From NCBI GenBank assembly GCA_037179515.1, contig JAXCGZ010013569.1, positions 1-64,000 of the forward strand: 64,000 nt of DNA. The letters run 5' to 3'. Below the pieces are notes generated by a model. The model was given only the letters and a program-made list of their open reading frames with translations, was not told the origin of the DNA and did not search any database. Source of the DNA: Halocaridina rubra. Lineage: Eukaryota > Arthropoda > Malacostraca > Decapoda > Atyidae. A program made the translations under genes and the position numbers. Below are positions 1 through 12,654 of the stretch, piece by piece (the stretch's first letter is position 1; each line of letters opens with the position of its first letter).

Positions 1-501
1 GAGCAGTGCTATCCCTCCACCAGTCCTCTCAGATCTTTCAACCCTTAGTATTCTGAAGCCCTTAGGAAAAACTGTGACACTGTTTATGTCCTCACTCAAC
101 TTAGTCTCTGTAATTGCTACTATATCTGCCTTACTGTTGTGAATCCAATCTTTTAATTCTACTGCCTTACCAGCTAATCCATCAGCATTTGTGTATAACA
201 ATGTTAATGAGGCCCCATCCCCTGATCTTCTGTCATTATCTTCTTTATCTCCCCTTTGTCTGGAAGAACTCTGAAATGAAAATTTTTCTTCTGTTCTTCA
301 TTTCTTTCCTCATTTAACCCTCTTGCCTCTTGCAACAAGTTTTTGATCTTTCCCATCTCTTCCTGTGTTCTGTATCGTCTAATGAACACTTCTTTGAATT
401 CTTGAAGGTCTTTTAGACTTTTTTTTCTCAACAATATTTCCCTACATGTTTCCCCTCTCTCAAAGGTTACTTTTGTTGGTCTCGGCTTTCCTTCCCTCGA
501 A
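1..501 (-). mobile_element. CR1/Jockey-like LINE, 5'-truncated endonuclease-region fragment
   Basis: The reverse complement matches, almost base for base, the stretch 51890-52375 of the LINE array further right, so this is another copy of that family on the opposite strand. It covers the end of the ORF1-like part and the start of the AP-type endonuclease. The translated core (minus strand, about 434 down to 114) has the same KNLLQEA and KGEIKKIMTEDQG peptides. The copy leaves the window at its 3' side. Its 5' end at about 501 joins directly to a Tigger subterminal repeat, next to a short ACACACA tract. It lacks an intact frame and is dead as a gene. Confidence 0.85.
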
Positions 502-1576
<1,075 letters not shown>

Positions 1577-1771
1577 AGTCACCTCTCGTTTTACACAAAT
1601 TTGGAATAATGCGAATACAAAATAATAATTAATTAATTCGAAGTGTGCGGTTAACACAATGAAGCAAAAACGTGGTACAGTTTAGTGACTAAGCGCCCGC
1701 CTTGATGCCAATTTCCCACCATGCTGCCATGTGCTTCAGTCTCGCTTCACCCAGCATACGGTGTTGATATA

Positions 1772-3245
1772 CAGTGTTTCCCCCCTTATCGTGGGGGTTC
1801 GGTTCCGGGACCCAGCGCAAACCAAGAAAATCACGGAGTAGGATCAGCCTATATGTACATAGATATTTTACTTTATTTTTACGTTTACACCGTATAAACT
1901 GTATAAACCCTCCCTGTACTGTTAACAAACCACCCTTTACTTCATAAATAACAGCATGCAAGCGTAAATTTATATGACATACTCATGTACATGGGCATTT
2001 TACAATTATTTTTACGTTTACTGTATAAACCCTCCCTGCACTGTTAAAAAACCACCCTTTACTTTATAAATAACAGCATGCAACGTAAATTCATATGTAC
2101 GTGATAGGTAAACTTACCTTATCTGTTATGGTTAACATTTTCCTTTGCCGCTTAGGCTCACTACAAGAAGCCTTAGAAGATGAAGGATGCTTGGGAGGCA
2201 TTGCAAAGGTTAAAATATGCGAGTAAAAAAATAACAAAGAAAACATATTAATAATAAGCACAACGTGAATGGCGCACACAAGTGAGGCGAGACAATGGAA
2301 GATGGTGGAAGCCTTTGTCTGAAACGCTGATAGCGGTATCGTATTTTACGTGTTGCAATACTGTTAGTATATATGTTTTTTACTATTTTTTACTGTTTTA
2401 TTATTCTTAGGCTAAGAAATATGTTTTTTTTATCAATAAAATCATGAAACTACTGGAAAAATAAATATATATGCTAGGTCACGTAGCTGCGACCCCAATA
2501 CATTGTACGCTATCGAACACAAGCAAAACGTTTAATAAGCACAACGTGAACGGCGCACACGGGAGTTAGACTGAACGAGCCTTTGACCGAAACACTGATA
2601 GTGGTATCGTATTTTACATGTTGCAATACTATAAGTATTTATGTTTTTTACTGTTTTATTATTCTTAGGCTAAGAAATACATTTTTTTATCAATAAAATC
2701 ATGAAATTACTGGAAATATAAATATATATGCTAGCTCACGTAGCTGCGACCCCAATACATTGTACGCTATCGAACACTATTTCGCATGATGCAATACTGT
2801 GAGTTATACTGTACGTACGTATATCATTCAGTTATTAGTACAATGTATATTAATTTAAAATTTATTTACTTATTTGATGATTGTACAAAATCTATTGTAT
2901 TTATTCATTGTAATTTGGACCAAATATTCCTTTTGTAAAGATTATACTTTTGAAAAGAGGTGGTCAATAAACGTATCTATCGTATCTATCTATCTATCTA
3001 AATTTATGTTTTTTACTATTTTTTACTGTTTTATTATTCGTAGGCTGGAAAATAATTTTTTTTTATCAATTAGATAATGAAATATGTTTTTTTCAATAAA
3101 AAAGTGAAAATACTGAGAATTTTTATTTTTTTAATATTTTAATATTTTTGCATATACCCAAAAAATAAAATAATAATTTGCCAAAAAAAACCCGTGGTAC
3201 AGTGAAAACGCGAACCAAGAAAAGCGATACAGGGGGGAAACACTG
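1772..3245 (-). mobile_element. Tigger-A3: internally deleted, non-autonomous Tigger-A
   Basis: The left end starts CAGTGTTTCCCCCCTTATCG and the right end finishes GGGGGGAAACACTG. Both are flanked by TA (1770-1771 and 3246-3247). About two 3'-side subterminal repeats (1850-2110) and about two and a half 5'-side repeats (about 2320-2830) remain. Only the first ~28 codons of the transposase survive, joined directly to the 3' subterminal repeat, so nearly the whole catalytic region was lost. The element sits inside Tigger-D, upstream of the Tigger-D transposase start. Confidence 0.85.
2118..2201 (-). pseudogene. N-terminal stub of Tigger-A transposase
   Basis: The ATG is at 2201-2199. The peptide begins MPPKHPSSSK and ends at KMLTITDKV, matching the first 28 residues of the transposase at 21794. 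After that the sequence runs into the 3' subterminal repeat. It keeps only the basic N-terminal leader before the CENP-B-like helix-turn-helix and cannot encode a functional protein. Confidence 0.8.
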
Positions 3246-3323
3246 TATTGCTTGTTCAGACTGTTGTTGAGGCAAACTTTGTGTTTCCTGTGCTTTTTTT
3301 TGGCATATTTTAATTCATCTATT

Positions 3324-5020
3324 ATGGCCAGTAAATGCCCAGGAAAAGACTTTGAAAGTGATCCTACTCCCAAAAGAGAGAGAAAGTAAAAACCTTGACT
3401 TAAAACTGCAAGTATTGCCTCGTTATGAGCGTGGTGAGAGTACAGTAGGTATAAGAAACTCGATACAACTCAGTGAAAGCACGTTGCATGCCATCCGTGA
3501 AAATGCAGAAAAGATAAAGAAAAGTGCCAAAACTGGTGTTAGTTTAATTTTGGCAAAGTTTTCATATGCTCGATCAGATATTATGGAGAGAATGGGAAAG
3601 TTGCTATGTACATGAATGAGCGTAAAGAACAAACAACATGCTGTACAATGTTGTGAATGAAAAAGCGAGTGAGATTTATGAGCATTTGAAATCGCAGGTA
3701 GAAGGCAAAGTTGTAAAACCCTTTGCAGCTAGCCCTGACTGGTTTGCAAACTTTCAGCGCAGGTTTGGTTATCACAACTGAAAAACACAATGTGAGAGCG
3801 CATCAGCTGATTTGGAGGCAGCAAAGCGATTTCCTAGTGAACTAAAGGCCATCAGAGACGAAGGGTGATATACTGCTAAGCAGATTTTTAATATGGACGA
3901 AACTGCTTTATACTGGAAACAAATGCCAGACAGGATGTATATATCCATAGAGAAAAAACTTGCTTCAGGATACAAGGTAGTGAAAAATCGCTTTACGTCG
4001 CTGCTTAGTGCTAATGCTGAGGGTGACACGAAGCTGAAGCCTGTAATGATTTTTCACTCGGAAAACCCTCGTGCACTGAAGGACTATTATAAACACTTAC
4101 TTCCGGTGCACTGGTACACAAATAAGAAAGGTTGGATGACTGGGAGTATTATGAAAGATTATTTCTTGACGCATCTCCCAAGAAAGTTAGAATTTTATAG
4201 CAAGGGTCAGGATACACCCTTCAAAATTCTTCTCGTTTTGGATAATGCACCAGCCCATCCTCCGTCAATTGCCAATCTGAACCCGAATATAAAAGTTGTG
4301 TTTCTTCCGCCAAATACAACTTACTACTCCAACCAATGGACTAGGGGGTAATGCAAATGATAAACTCGCAGTACCTTAGGAATTCGTTTAAAGACCTCAG
4401 CAGGAAGACTGACGTCACCATGACCGACCATGAAAATGACGCTGATGACCCCAACCTCTCGGTGATGGAGGTAAAGAAAAATGCAGTTACGGATTACTGG
4501 AAAGAGTTTAATATCAAGCATGCCATTTGGTTTGTGAAGGATTCTTGGGCTGAAATTACACAGTCATGTTTGAATGGGGCATAGAAGTTGCCCACAGCTT
4601 ACATACTCATTCACAGGTTTTGATCTCAATGATCGGCTTTCAAGGATGAAACTTGAGTGTGTTCAGCTCGCACAACATGTGGGATTCTGCGACGTTGATG
4701 AGGTGAGAGGATGTGCATGCCCTGCTTGCTTCCCACACGGAGGAAATGACTGCCGAGGATATGGACGATATGGAAGCTCAGTGACAACGTGAGGAGGAGG
4801 AAAAGGAGGCAGCAGCCACACTTCATGGAACCCCCATGAAAACACTCAGTGTGAAGGACTTGACTCAGTTTTTCCACTTGGATATTTTGGATAAGAAAGA
4901 TCCTAAAGTAGAGCGTGCAGGCTTGACGTACCGAAGGGTAATGCAAGATGTTGGCTGTTACAATGAACTTTTGCAAGAAAAAGAGGAGGAATGCACAGCA
5001 GGCAACTTTTGATGTCTAAT
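3324..5020 (+). pseudogene. Tigger-D transposase (CENP-B/pogo type), frameshifted and nonsense-mutated
   Basis: The family cuts and pastes its own transposon using a DDE/D nuclease. The ATG at 3324 gives MASKCPGKDF, then a frameshift near 3387 leads into an HTH region (QVLPRYERGEST, about 3411-3450). The longest open part (3893-4351) holds the first acidic motif NMDETALYW and the second LVLDNAPAHP. The third motif (QPMD) near 4335 is in another frame and is followed directly by a TAG. A TGA also precedes the first motif at about 3869. The C-terminal part (WKEFNIKHAIWFVKDSW, 4498-4548, then an acidic stretch and LTQFFHLD near 4860) continues with more shifts. At least four lesions make it inactive. 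Confidence 0.85.
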
Positions 5021-5731
5021 TCTCATATAAAACAACTGATTCTGATGACCCTCAACCCAGCACATCTAAGCAGCATGAACCCCAACCACAAACAGGAGTT
5101 AGCTCTCCCCCTTCCTGCACTTTTTCTCCTCCTTCTCCTACAGCCTAAGTCACCTGCTCACCCCCACCACGCACTTCCCAGTATGCCTGTAGCCCACCAC
5201 ATAATAGTGTTAATTTTTTTTTTTTTTTATCTGTATATCTTTAATAACGTATTTGTATATTTGTATCTTACATACATATTTCAGCTTGATTATGAACTTG
5301 TTTTAATTTAGCTTTTTTCTTTGGTAGAGTGTGTTTATACACGCTTGTGGAATGTATCTATATCTAGTAACATTATTCCTTATGGATACAGACTTAAAAT
5401 TTCGAGAAATTTGGTTTAAACAGGCCTATTGAGAACCTATCATCGCGCAAAAAAAGAGGAGACTGTACTTTCAAACTATTACTTATCTTCAGAGGAAATT
5501 GAGTTGTACAAACGAAGGAGGTGATATATGTATATACAGAAAACAGGAGAATAAAGGGAATCAGCAAGCCATCCTCAGAGGTCAAGTCAAAGACAATACC
5601 GCCATATGTTATATTAGTTTTCTGGGGTGTGAATACAGAGTAAATAAGGTACGTTCAATGGTAGGAGGAAATGGGAACATATTATATTGCTGAAAATAGT
5701 AGTAACAATGAACAAAACACACTAAATGTAC

Positions 5732-5767
<36 letters not shown>

Positions 5768-5900
5768 ATAATAATAATAAAAATAATAATAAAAATAATA
5801 GTAATAATAATAATAATAATAACAATAGTAATAATAATAATAATAATAATAACAATAGTAATATTAATAATAATAATGATAATAATAATAAATATAATTA
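5732..5900. repeat. (CTA)n then (AAT)n trinucleotide repeats
   Basis: CTA repeats run from 5732 to about 5766, then interrupted AAT/AAC repeats to about 5900. The counterpart in the right arm is the (TTA)n tract at 11829-11968, so a trinucleotide tract belongs to the Penelope 3' region. Poly-N and poly-I frames here are artefacts of the repeat. Confidence 0.9.
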
Positions 5901-6215
5901 TACAAGTAATACTAATCAAAAATAAAAAGTACAACAATAGGGCAAAATAATAATTTAAGCGGTAATCACGAACACTCAGAACAAAACAAAACAACAATAT
6001 TAGAAATACTAACAATAATATTATTATCAGGCTAATGAAATATTAAATATGAAATGACAAAAGTAATTGTGAAATAATAGTGACAATAAGAGAAAAGATA
6101 TACTTAATACATTTTTTCTTTTTAGTAAGAATAAATCAATTATGGATATAAAGAAAAAAAGAACTTATGTTATATACAAAACTTTATTTTTCAAACTTGA
6201 ATAAAGCATACTTGA

Positions 6216-6479
6216 TTATATGGGATCAGTTACAAATAAATCATGACTTAAGTTAATATTTCGGTGCTCGGTTGACTTAATTATTGCAGATTCCAAGATG
6301 TTTCTAGTAAGAATATCACTACTTCTTACCAAGATAAGAGGCATTGTTTCATTCAATATGGTGACTGCAATCAGCATACTGCTTGAACAAAGCACTGAAA
6401 GAATGACAATTTCGAACGTAATATTATGTCGATTGACACGAAATTCTAATGATTTGCTAGTATAACTAAGTTTTTCCAA
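6216..6479 (-). pseudogene. Penelope GIY-YIG C-terminal fragment in the left arm
   Basis: The translated peptide aligns with the GIY-YIG part at 11270-11440: KSLEF, then Q/RH, TFEI, SSMLIA and SDILTRNI. It starts after the GIY and YIG strands themselves, so the nuclease core is missing. It is the inverted terminal copy rather than a separate gene. No start codon context or upstream domain is present. Confidence 0.7.
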
Positions 6480-6771
6480 TTTACTGAAAGCTGTCGCAAC
6501 AGAGGCCGCAGAAGGGGTTTTATTAACAGCAAATGAGATACCAAATCATAAGCCAGTCACCGCATTAGGGTCAATAGACTTTGAAGACAAGTTCATAATG
6601 CAATCACTATTAGATTTTGTGGTCCAAAGCCCATTTAGCTTTCTAAGAGCACTTAAATAGTTAAAACGTGACTCTGATGTGATTGTTACCAAAGCTGACA
6701 AAGCAAATTCCTTTGTTTTAGATACAGATAGTCATTTAAACAAAATGAATAATTTATTAGCAGATACATAT

Positions 6772-9700
6772 ATACAGACATGCCTCATTCCCCTTTGTAA
6801 GGGGGGTAGCTGAGCCAAGAAATGCGCATTCACCACGATCCACACATACCTCAACCACTCCTCTTAGCTCCTTGGCAATCCCCCCCTTCCACCCTTCTTG
6901 GGTCATCCACAAGGTAGGCGGGCAAGAATATTCTACAATGAGGCCCAACAGCACAGCTGGTTTACCCCCACTGCATCATCACACGGCAACTCCCCTCACA
7001 CCCATCAGCCACAGTTCACTGAGCTAGCAGCTGTGAAAAATCCCTTTGGGCTGCATCATAAATGCACAATCTTCCTCAACTCATTCCTATCTCTTGTACG
7101 CACTCTTCCCTGTTTCACTGACATTCCATGTGCATTCAGTGCTCTTTTCATGCCATCCAGCCATCTCATTCTAGGTCTCCCTCTTGACCTAACTACAATC
7201 ACTTCAACACTTCACACTCTCTTCACTATTCATTCATCACTCATCCTTTCCATGTGTCCAAACCATCTCAACCCCCTCTGATCTAACCTATCCGACAGAT
7301 TCAATCCAACACCCGTTCTCTGCCTGACATCCACATTTCTTACTCTATCTATTGTAAATACACCAATTATACCTCTCAAACACCTCATCTCCATTACATT
7401 CAACTTGTTCCTTTCATCCTCTCTTGCATTCCAAGTCTCTGCTCCATACAATGCTGTCGGCACAATCACACCTTCATATATCCTTCTCTTTGCATTCATT
7501 CACAAATATCTATTTCTCATTACTCTTTCCAACCCACCTAGACATTTACTAGCTTCCGTCACTCTGTGATTTACCTCTATATCAAGCAACTCCCCATTTG
7601 CTACTACATTCAATCTGCCAACATTATCACTCTTCATGCATCTCATGACTTTACTTTTACCAATATTCACCCACAACTTCCTTCTTTCACACACACTAAT
7701 AAACGCAGTCACCAAATGATTCAATTCATTTTCTGTATCAGCCACCAGTACAATATCATCCGTAAATAGCAACTGACTCAATTTCCACAACCTTGCATCC
7801 TCACCCACTAGTTCCAAGCCTCTGTCTAATACTCTTTCATTTACTTCCCTTACCACTCCATCCATATACACATTAAATAACCAAGGCAACATTACACAAC
7901 CTTGACGTAACCCAACATTCACCTCAAACCAATCATTCATACCATTCCCAACTCTCAAGCCTGCTGTACTATTCATGTAAACACTCTTCACCGCATTCAA
8001 CAAACTTCCACTTATTCCATACAGTTGCAAGACCCTCCACAACCCCTCTCTATCTACCCTGTCATACGCTCTCTCTAAATCCATAAAGGCCCAAAAAGTG
8101 TCCCTACCTTTCTCCAAGAAGTTCTCACACACCTGTCTTACCACAAACACCTGATCCACACATCCTCTTCCTCTCCATAACCCACACTGTTCTTCCCCAA
8201 TCAATCTCTCAGTACCTTTCCTAATTCTCTCGATTAATACTCTTGCATATACTTTACCAACTACACTCAATAAACTAATTCCCCTAAAACTACTATAGTC
8301 ATAATTATCTCCCTACCCTTTGTAAAGTGGAAATACACATGCACTCCTCCAATCAACTGGGACCCTCCCTTTCCTGAAACATACATTCAACAAACAAACC
8401 ATCCATTTTACTAATGCTTCCCCACCTTTTGACAAGCATTCAGCATGACACCCATCTATCTCTGGTACTTTACCTGCTTTTGTTTCTTTCAATGCCAAAC
8501 GTATCTCCTCTCTTGTTATATCTCTATCATTCTCATCTCCTAACACTGGCATTCTCCATTCGTTTTCCACAGCCACAATCTCTGCCTCTCTATCATCTTC
8601 CTCATTTAGCAGGTTCTTGAAATATTCAGCCCATCTCTCTCTCACCTTTATTTCATCCACTAGCAATTGCCCATCTGCTCCTTTCATCCTCTCCTCCCTA
8701 TCACATTCACCTTTCCTCACTCTTTTCACTTCCTTACAAAACATATTTTTATTCCTTTCAAAATTCTCACACAAGCATCTGCTCCACCTTACATCTGCAT
8801 CTCTTTTTGCCTTCTTCACCACGTGCTTCGCTAACCTCCTCTTTGCATAATACCTTTTATATGTCGCTACATTACCTAGCTGCAACCATACCCCATAAGC
8901 CCGCTTCTTTTCAGCCACTTCTGCACTCACCTGCTCATTCCACTATTCACTACCTTTCCCTTTACTTCTACCAGTTAAGTTTCCTCCTGCACACTGCCTT
9001 GGGACATTATGTAACTTCCTCCTTGAAACAGCCCCATTCTTTTTACACTCCCTCCTCCCTTTCTCTTTCACTACAATCCACACATTTCTCTCACTCGCCT
9101 TATACTCACAGTCTTTCTCTTTCTTATACAATTCATTCACTTTAAGCACCTCTCTTCTTTTCTTGCTTCTCCTCTTTCTCCACTTTTCTCCCACTCACAC
9201 TCTACTTTCCACTAAATAATGATCAGATGTTCTACGACTAGCTCCTCTCTGTAGATTCACATCCAATACTCTTCCAATCACCCTCCTGTTCACCACAACA
9301 TAATCCATTAATGCTCTGTCAACTACTCTTCCATTATTCATTCTGACCCATGTAAACCTGTGCACATCCTACTTTTAAAATACAGTATGAGAAATCAACA
9401 TCTCTCTCTCTCAGTACACATTTCTATAATTTTCTCTCCACTCTCATTCCTACCAGGTACTCCATACTTCCCAATTACACCATCCTCTGGTTTATTCCCT
9501 ACTCTAGCATTCAAATCTCCTATCAACACCACATTCACATTCATTCCCAAGTCTTCCACACACTCGTTAAATCTCATCCAAAATTCTTCACCTTCCACAC
9601 ATCTTTCACTGTCAGGGCCATATGCACTCACAAATGCCCAAACCTCGCATCCCAGCCTCATTTTAGCAACATTATTCGAGAAGATACTTCCTTCCATTCT

Positions 9701-10049
9701 ACCACACACTTATTCATCTCTTCACTTAATAACAGAGCCACTCCCTCTCTTCCTCTCCCCCCTCTTAACTTCAGACACCCTACCTACCAATGCAAGTACA
9801 TCTATCTTCCTCTCCACAAACATACTCCCCATCACCTCCCCCTTACTTTCATTTACACCACAACCACGCACATTTAGAGACCCAATTACTAGGGTTCTAG
9901 CTGGATCTCTCCTGCCAGAATACCCCCACATCTCTTGGCTATTTGTGGGAAGTAAAATACAGTGGAGGGGATTCCCAGTCCCCCTGCCCCATCCCATTTA
10001 GTCAGCTTTTACGACACGCAGGGGGCTCCCTCAGGATACTGATACAAGC
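6772..10049 (-). mobile_element. RTE-like LINE inserted in the Penelope element
   Basis: A 3.28-kb minus-strand element flanked by the 6-bp direct repeat ACATAT (6766-6771 and 10050-10055). Its 5' end is at the right and its 3' UTR, with CCCCTTTGTAAGGGG, is at the left. A short second copy of that same 3' end occurs at 16518-16612. Strong pyrimidine bias on the + strand reflects the purine-rich coding strand. The clade (RTE or a relative) is inferred from the RT and the ALYGAETW / RWFGHMERM C-terminal motifs. Confidence 0.85.
7000..9997 (-). pseudogene. RTE-like LINE polyprotein: AP endonuclease and reverse transcriptase
   Basis: The endonuclease nicks the target and the RT primes on it. On the minus strand: LNVRGCG (near 9875) starts the AP endonuclease; AFVSAYGPDSE and VVLIGDLNARVGN (about 9640-9495) are its core; the KAGKVPEIDGCHAE and VPVDWRSACVFPLYKG blocks follow (8480-8320). 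The RT core is open at 8270-7500, with MDLERAYDRVD (motif A), GLRQGCVMLPWLFNVYMD (motif B) and LFTDDIVLVAD (motif C, FTDD in place of FADD). The C-terminal ALYGAETW and RWFGHMERM lie at 7445-7240. Frame breaks near 9710, 9390-9200, 8940 and 8300 and further shifts below 7230 make it a pseudogene. Confidence 0.85.
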
Positions 10050-10055
10050 ACATAT

Positions 10056-11440
10056 TTGCAGTTAAAAAAGAATCCCTTGGATGATGTTATAAAACATTTC
10101 AACCGTAATTTAAAACGTATTCTTAAAAATCACAAGTCCTTAACTGACCAAGAATATGTTCATTCCAGTAGACTTCCATATCTTTATGGATTAGTAAAAT
10201 CTCACAACCCTGGATTACCTATGTGCACAATTATCAGTTGTGTTAGTTCTACTTCTTATGAGTTATCTATATTTATAGTTCGTATATTGTCCCCTTTGTT
10301 GGGAAAAATATCTTCCTCCCATATATTGAATTCCTATGGCCTGATTGATAAACTTCAGAATCTTGCTATCACTCCAGATATGCATATGAACAGTTTTGAT
10401 GTTAGTTCTCTCTTTACCAAAGTACCCATATATAATTTATTAGATTACCGTAGTTGTGAACTAGATAATCATTCAATTACCATACAATGTTACTATGAAA
10501 CTCATTCACCTTTGTGTTGCAGAAAGTAAGTTTGTTTTTGGTGATAAATATTACCAACAAACTTTCGGGATGGCTATTTGAAACCCCTTATCTCCCTTCT
10601 TTCTAATCTTTATATGGAATTTTTTGAAAGATAGCACCTTCAAATTATTGTCACTATAAATACTAATCTTCACTGGTTTCGTTATGTTGATAATGTACTG
10701 TGTTTTTCCTGTACTGATATTAATGTTTAGGAGTTTTTGACTATTAAATTCAGGTTAGAAAAAGAGAATAATTATAGCTTGCCATTTTTAAACTTTTTAT
10801 TACACAGACATCCTTTTTCATTGAGGTTTGATATTCTTAGAAGACCCACAAATAATCTGTCTTATGTGCATTTTTATTCTGGTCATGATCTCAAAATAAA
10901 GAAATCTATCTTTTCCTCATTGTTTCTCCAGGCTCTCCATATTGTAAGCCCAGAATTCCTTGATATTGGAAAAAATCTTTGTTATCCTAATTGGTTCTTA
11001 AATACTTGCTTCAGTGAAGCAAAATGCACATTTCACAGAACTCCCCTCCCCGAAACTAATATCGTTTCGAATTTTAATAATACCATAGTTATTCCCTTTT
11101 TTTCAGGGAAGTCATAGCTTAGTCAAGATTTTGAGAACATTAAATGTCCGTTTAGTTTTCAAATATGAAAATACTTTTTGCAATATGTTGATTAAAAATA
11201 TTTTCCTGTTTCCACTTCTAATATTATATATAAGATTCTATGTAAAGATTGTGATAAGTATTATGTTGGCCAGATTATCAAATCATTAGAATTTTGTATC
11301 AATCAACATAAATATAACGTTCGAAATTGGCAGTCTTCCAGTGCATTGTTCAAGCATTATGCTGATTGCAATCACTATACTGACTGGAGCAATGCCTCTA
11401 TTCTAGCAAGAAGTAATGATATTCTTACTAGGTACATCTA
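10056..11440 (+). pseudogene. Penelope reverse transcriptase plus GIY-YIG endonuclease (broken)
   Basis: Penelope RT copies element RNA at a nick made by its GIY-YIG nuclease. Visible parts in order: RLPYLYGLVKSHNPG and the SSTSYEL block (10170-10270); motif A, SFDVSSLFTKVP (10390-10430); a broken motif B region; motif C as RYVDN (10678-10694), where the usual second Asp is Asn; the thumb with SLPFLNFLLHRH and RRPTNNLSYVHF (10779-10880); and finally KDCDKYYVGQ with INQH (11247-11310), the YIG part of GIY-YIG. Several frameshifts and stops (after 10529, after 11117 and around 11435) and the motif C change make it inactive. The N-terminal ADK motif lies before the LINE insertion, at about 6690. 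Confidence 0.8.
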
Positions 11441-11832
11441 GGATCTGCAATATTTAACTTAATTGAGCACCAAAATATTAACTTATGGAATGGATTATTT
11501 GTAACTGATCCCATATTATCAAGTATGCTTCATTTATATTTCAAAAGAGGAATTTTGGAAATAACATATTATTCTTTTTATCTACAATTGAGTTATTTTT
11601 ACATAAAAGAGTTTTTATCATTATTTTTTTCTTTTATTATTTCTAATATTGCACCATTATTATTATCATTTCATAATTTCTATTTTATTATTAGCTTTAT
11701 AATAATAATATATTATTATTATTGTTTTCCTTTTTGTTTTTTCGCGATTATATCATTATTTTTGTACTTATTAATGTACTGTTTTTATTGTTATTGTTGT
11801 TTGTATTATTGCTATTATAATTGAAATATTTA

Positions 11833-11878
<46 letters not shown>

Positions 11879-12300
11879 CATTAGTATTATTATTATTACT
11901 ACTACTATTATTACAATTATTATTATTACTATTACTATTATTATTATTGTTATTAATATCATTATCATTATTGTTAAAGTTAGTGTGTTTTGTTCACTGT
12001 CACTACTAATTTCAATTTAATTTACCTGGTTTCACGCCTTGTCCAAGGTGAAAAACCAAACTTTCTACATGTGTTGGTGTGGTCAAGCATTTCCTTTGTT
12101 GAGTTGCTAATTATTATTATCTCCTGTTTTCTGTATGTATATATATCGCTTCATTCGTTTGTACAAACCAGATTCCTCTAAAGATAAGTCATACACCTGA
12201 AAGTCCTAATGATCTCAAAATTTCTTTCAATTTCTTTACATAGCCATAACCATTCACTTTACAATATTCACGCATTTCTCGTGAAACAGAATCATATATA
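11270..12300 (+). repeat. Right inverted arm of the Penelope fold-back
   Basis: This is the counterpart of 1485-1576 plus 5468-6480. It includes the GIY-YIG end, the 3' UTR, the TTA tract and, beyond 12205, about 90 bases that lie in what would be the 3' UTR of the minus-strand host gene ending at 12359. Confidence 0.7.
11829..11968. repeat. (TTA)n interrupted microsatellite
   Basis: TTA/TTATCA repeats with occasional CTA and GTT. This is the right-arm partner of the AAT tract at 5766-5900. Confidence 0.95.
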
Positions 12301-12358
12301 TACCAATATGAATGACCATTAAGTGACTGCATATTTCTAGACCAGTTCTCATTTTTTA

Positions 12359-12427
12359 TCATATTGCTTGGTTCAAATCTTGGAAGGCTACAAAATCAGA
12401 CATCATTACTATTTCCTCTCTGTTCCA
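12359..12427 (-). CDS. Host gene, putative last coding exon (22 codons plus stop)
   Basis: The acceptor is TTTATAATCAG at 12428 and the frame begins WNREEIVMM. The exon ends ...FQDLNQAI followed by TGA (12361-12359). It starts in phase 0, which is exactly the phase left by the preceding exon (12654-12522), across a 94-bp intron. Its short length makes it the least certain of the four exons. The following 3' UTR would run into the Penelope right arm. The protein is not recognised. Confidence 0.5.
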   Translation of the reverse strand, partial: WNREEIVMMSDFVAFQDLNQAI

Positions 12428-12521
12428 CTGATTATAAAATACAGATATGTTCAAGAACCAATTACTATTAAACTATAAACATGTAAAAGGAAACTGTATG
12501 GAAAAAACAAGTCGTAATTAC

Positions 12522-12654
12522 CACTAAAGCATGTTGCCCCTGAAGTGAAGACATGACGGTGTTAGCTAAAGAAACGCACATACAGTCAATGACGTCCTCA
12601 TCTGAGTAATCATCCAGAGTATCCTCATCTTCTTCTTCTTCATAGTCCTCAAGT
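12522..12654 (-). CDS. Host gene exon with acidic segment
   Basis: The acceptor has a long pyrimidine tract ending TTTTTTCAG (12655) and the donor is GTAATT (12521). The first base completes a codon begun in the exon at 17138, giving Q, and the remaining 132 bases are 44 codons. The peptide starts LEDYEEEEDEDTLDDYSDED and continues with DCMCVSLANTVMSSLQG. An acidic run followed by a short helical stretch is typical of a linker in a large scaffold protein, but no family is recognised. Phase agreement on both sides is the main evidence. Confidence 0.65.

Larger units (their letters stand above)
1577..5465 (+). mobile_element. Tigger-D: complete but dead Tigger/pogo transposon carrying a nested Tigger-A
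   Basis: The two ends are imperfect inverted repeats: left AGTCACCTCTCGTTTT, and right (reverse complement) CAGTCTCCTCTTTTTTTT. Both are flanked by TA (1575-1576 and 5466-5467). Removing the segment joins 1485-1576 to 5468-6480 so that the composite matches the right arm 12300-11270 without a gap, which independently supports both ends. Without the nested Tigger-A3 the element is about 2.4 kb, the usual size for Tigger. Its transposase (3324-~5020) is degenerate. Confidence 0.75.
5468..6480 (-). repeat. Left inverted arm: reverse copy of the Penelope 3' region
   Basis: Read on the minus strand this matches 11270-12205: the GIY-YIG C-terminal coding part (6216-6479), an AT-rich 3' UTR, a trinucleotide tract and a tail with TTGTACAAACGAA and ACAGAAAACAGGAGA. 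Divergence between arms is about one base in five by eye, with indels. Penelope-like elements are known to carry inverted or tandem terminal copies of this kind. It meets the forward Penelope body at about 6480. Confidence 0.75.
6481..12205 (+). mobile_element. Penelope-like retroelement, interrupted by an RTE-like LINE
   Basis: Order on the + strand: an N-terminal region (6660-6771, with TKADKAN), the inserted LINE (6772-10049), the reverse transcriptase (10056-11110), GIY-YIG (about 11210-11440), then an AT-rich 3' UTR with a TTA tract. The frame resumes exactly across the insertion (ADTY | LQLKK), which confirms that it was one element. Together with the left inverted arm it forms the fold-back layout seen in Penelope elements. 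The 3' boundary at about 12205 is approximate because the inverted similarity continues to about 12300. Confidence 0.8.

Noticed and set aside
5671..6015. Poly-Asn, poly-Ile and poly-Ser frames
   Set aside because: They are translations of CTA/AAT trinucleotide repeats on both strands.
12205..12400. A minus-strand frame (FEPSNMIKNENWSRN... to a stop at about 12191) as a protein or exon
   Set aside because: It overlaps the proposed last exon in another frame, its phase does not fit the upstream exon, and part of it is the repeated arm sequence.
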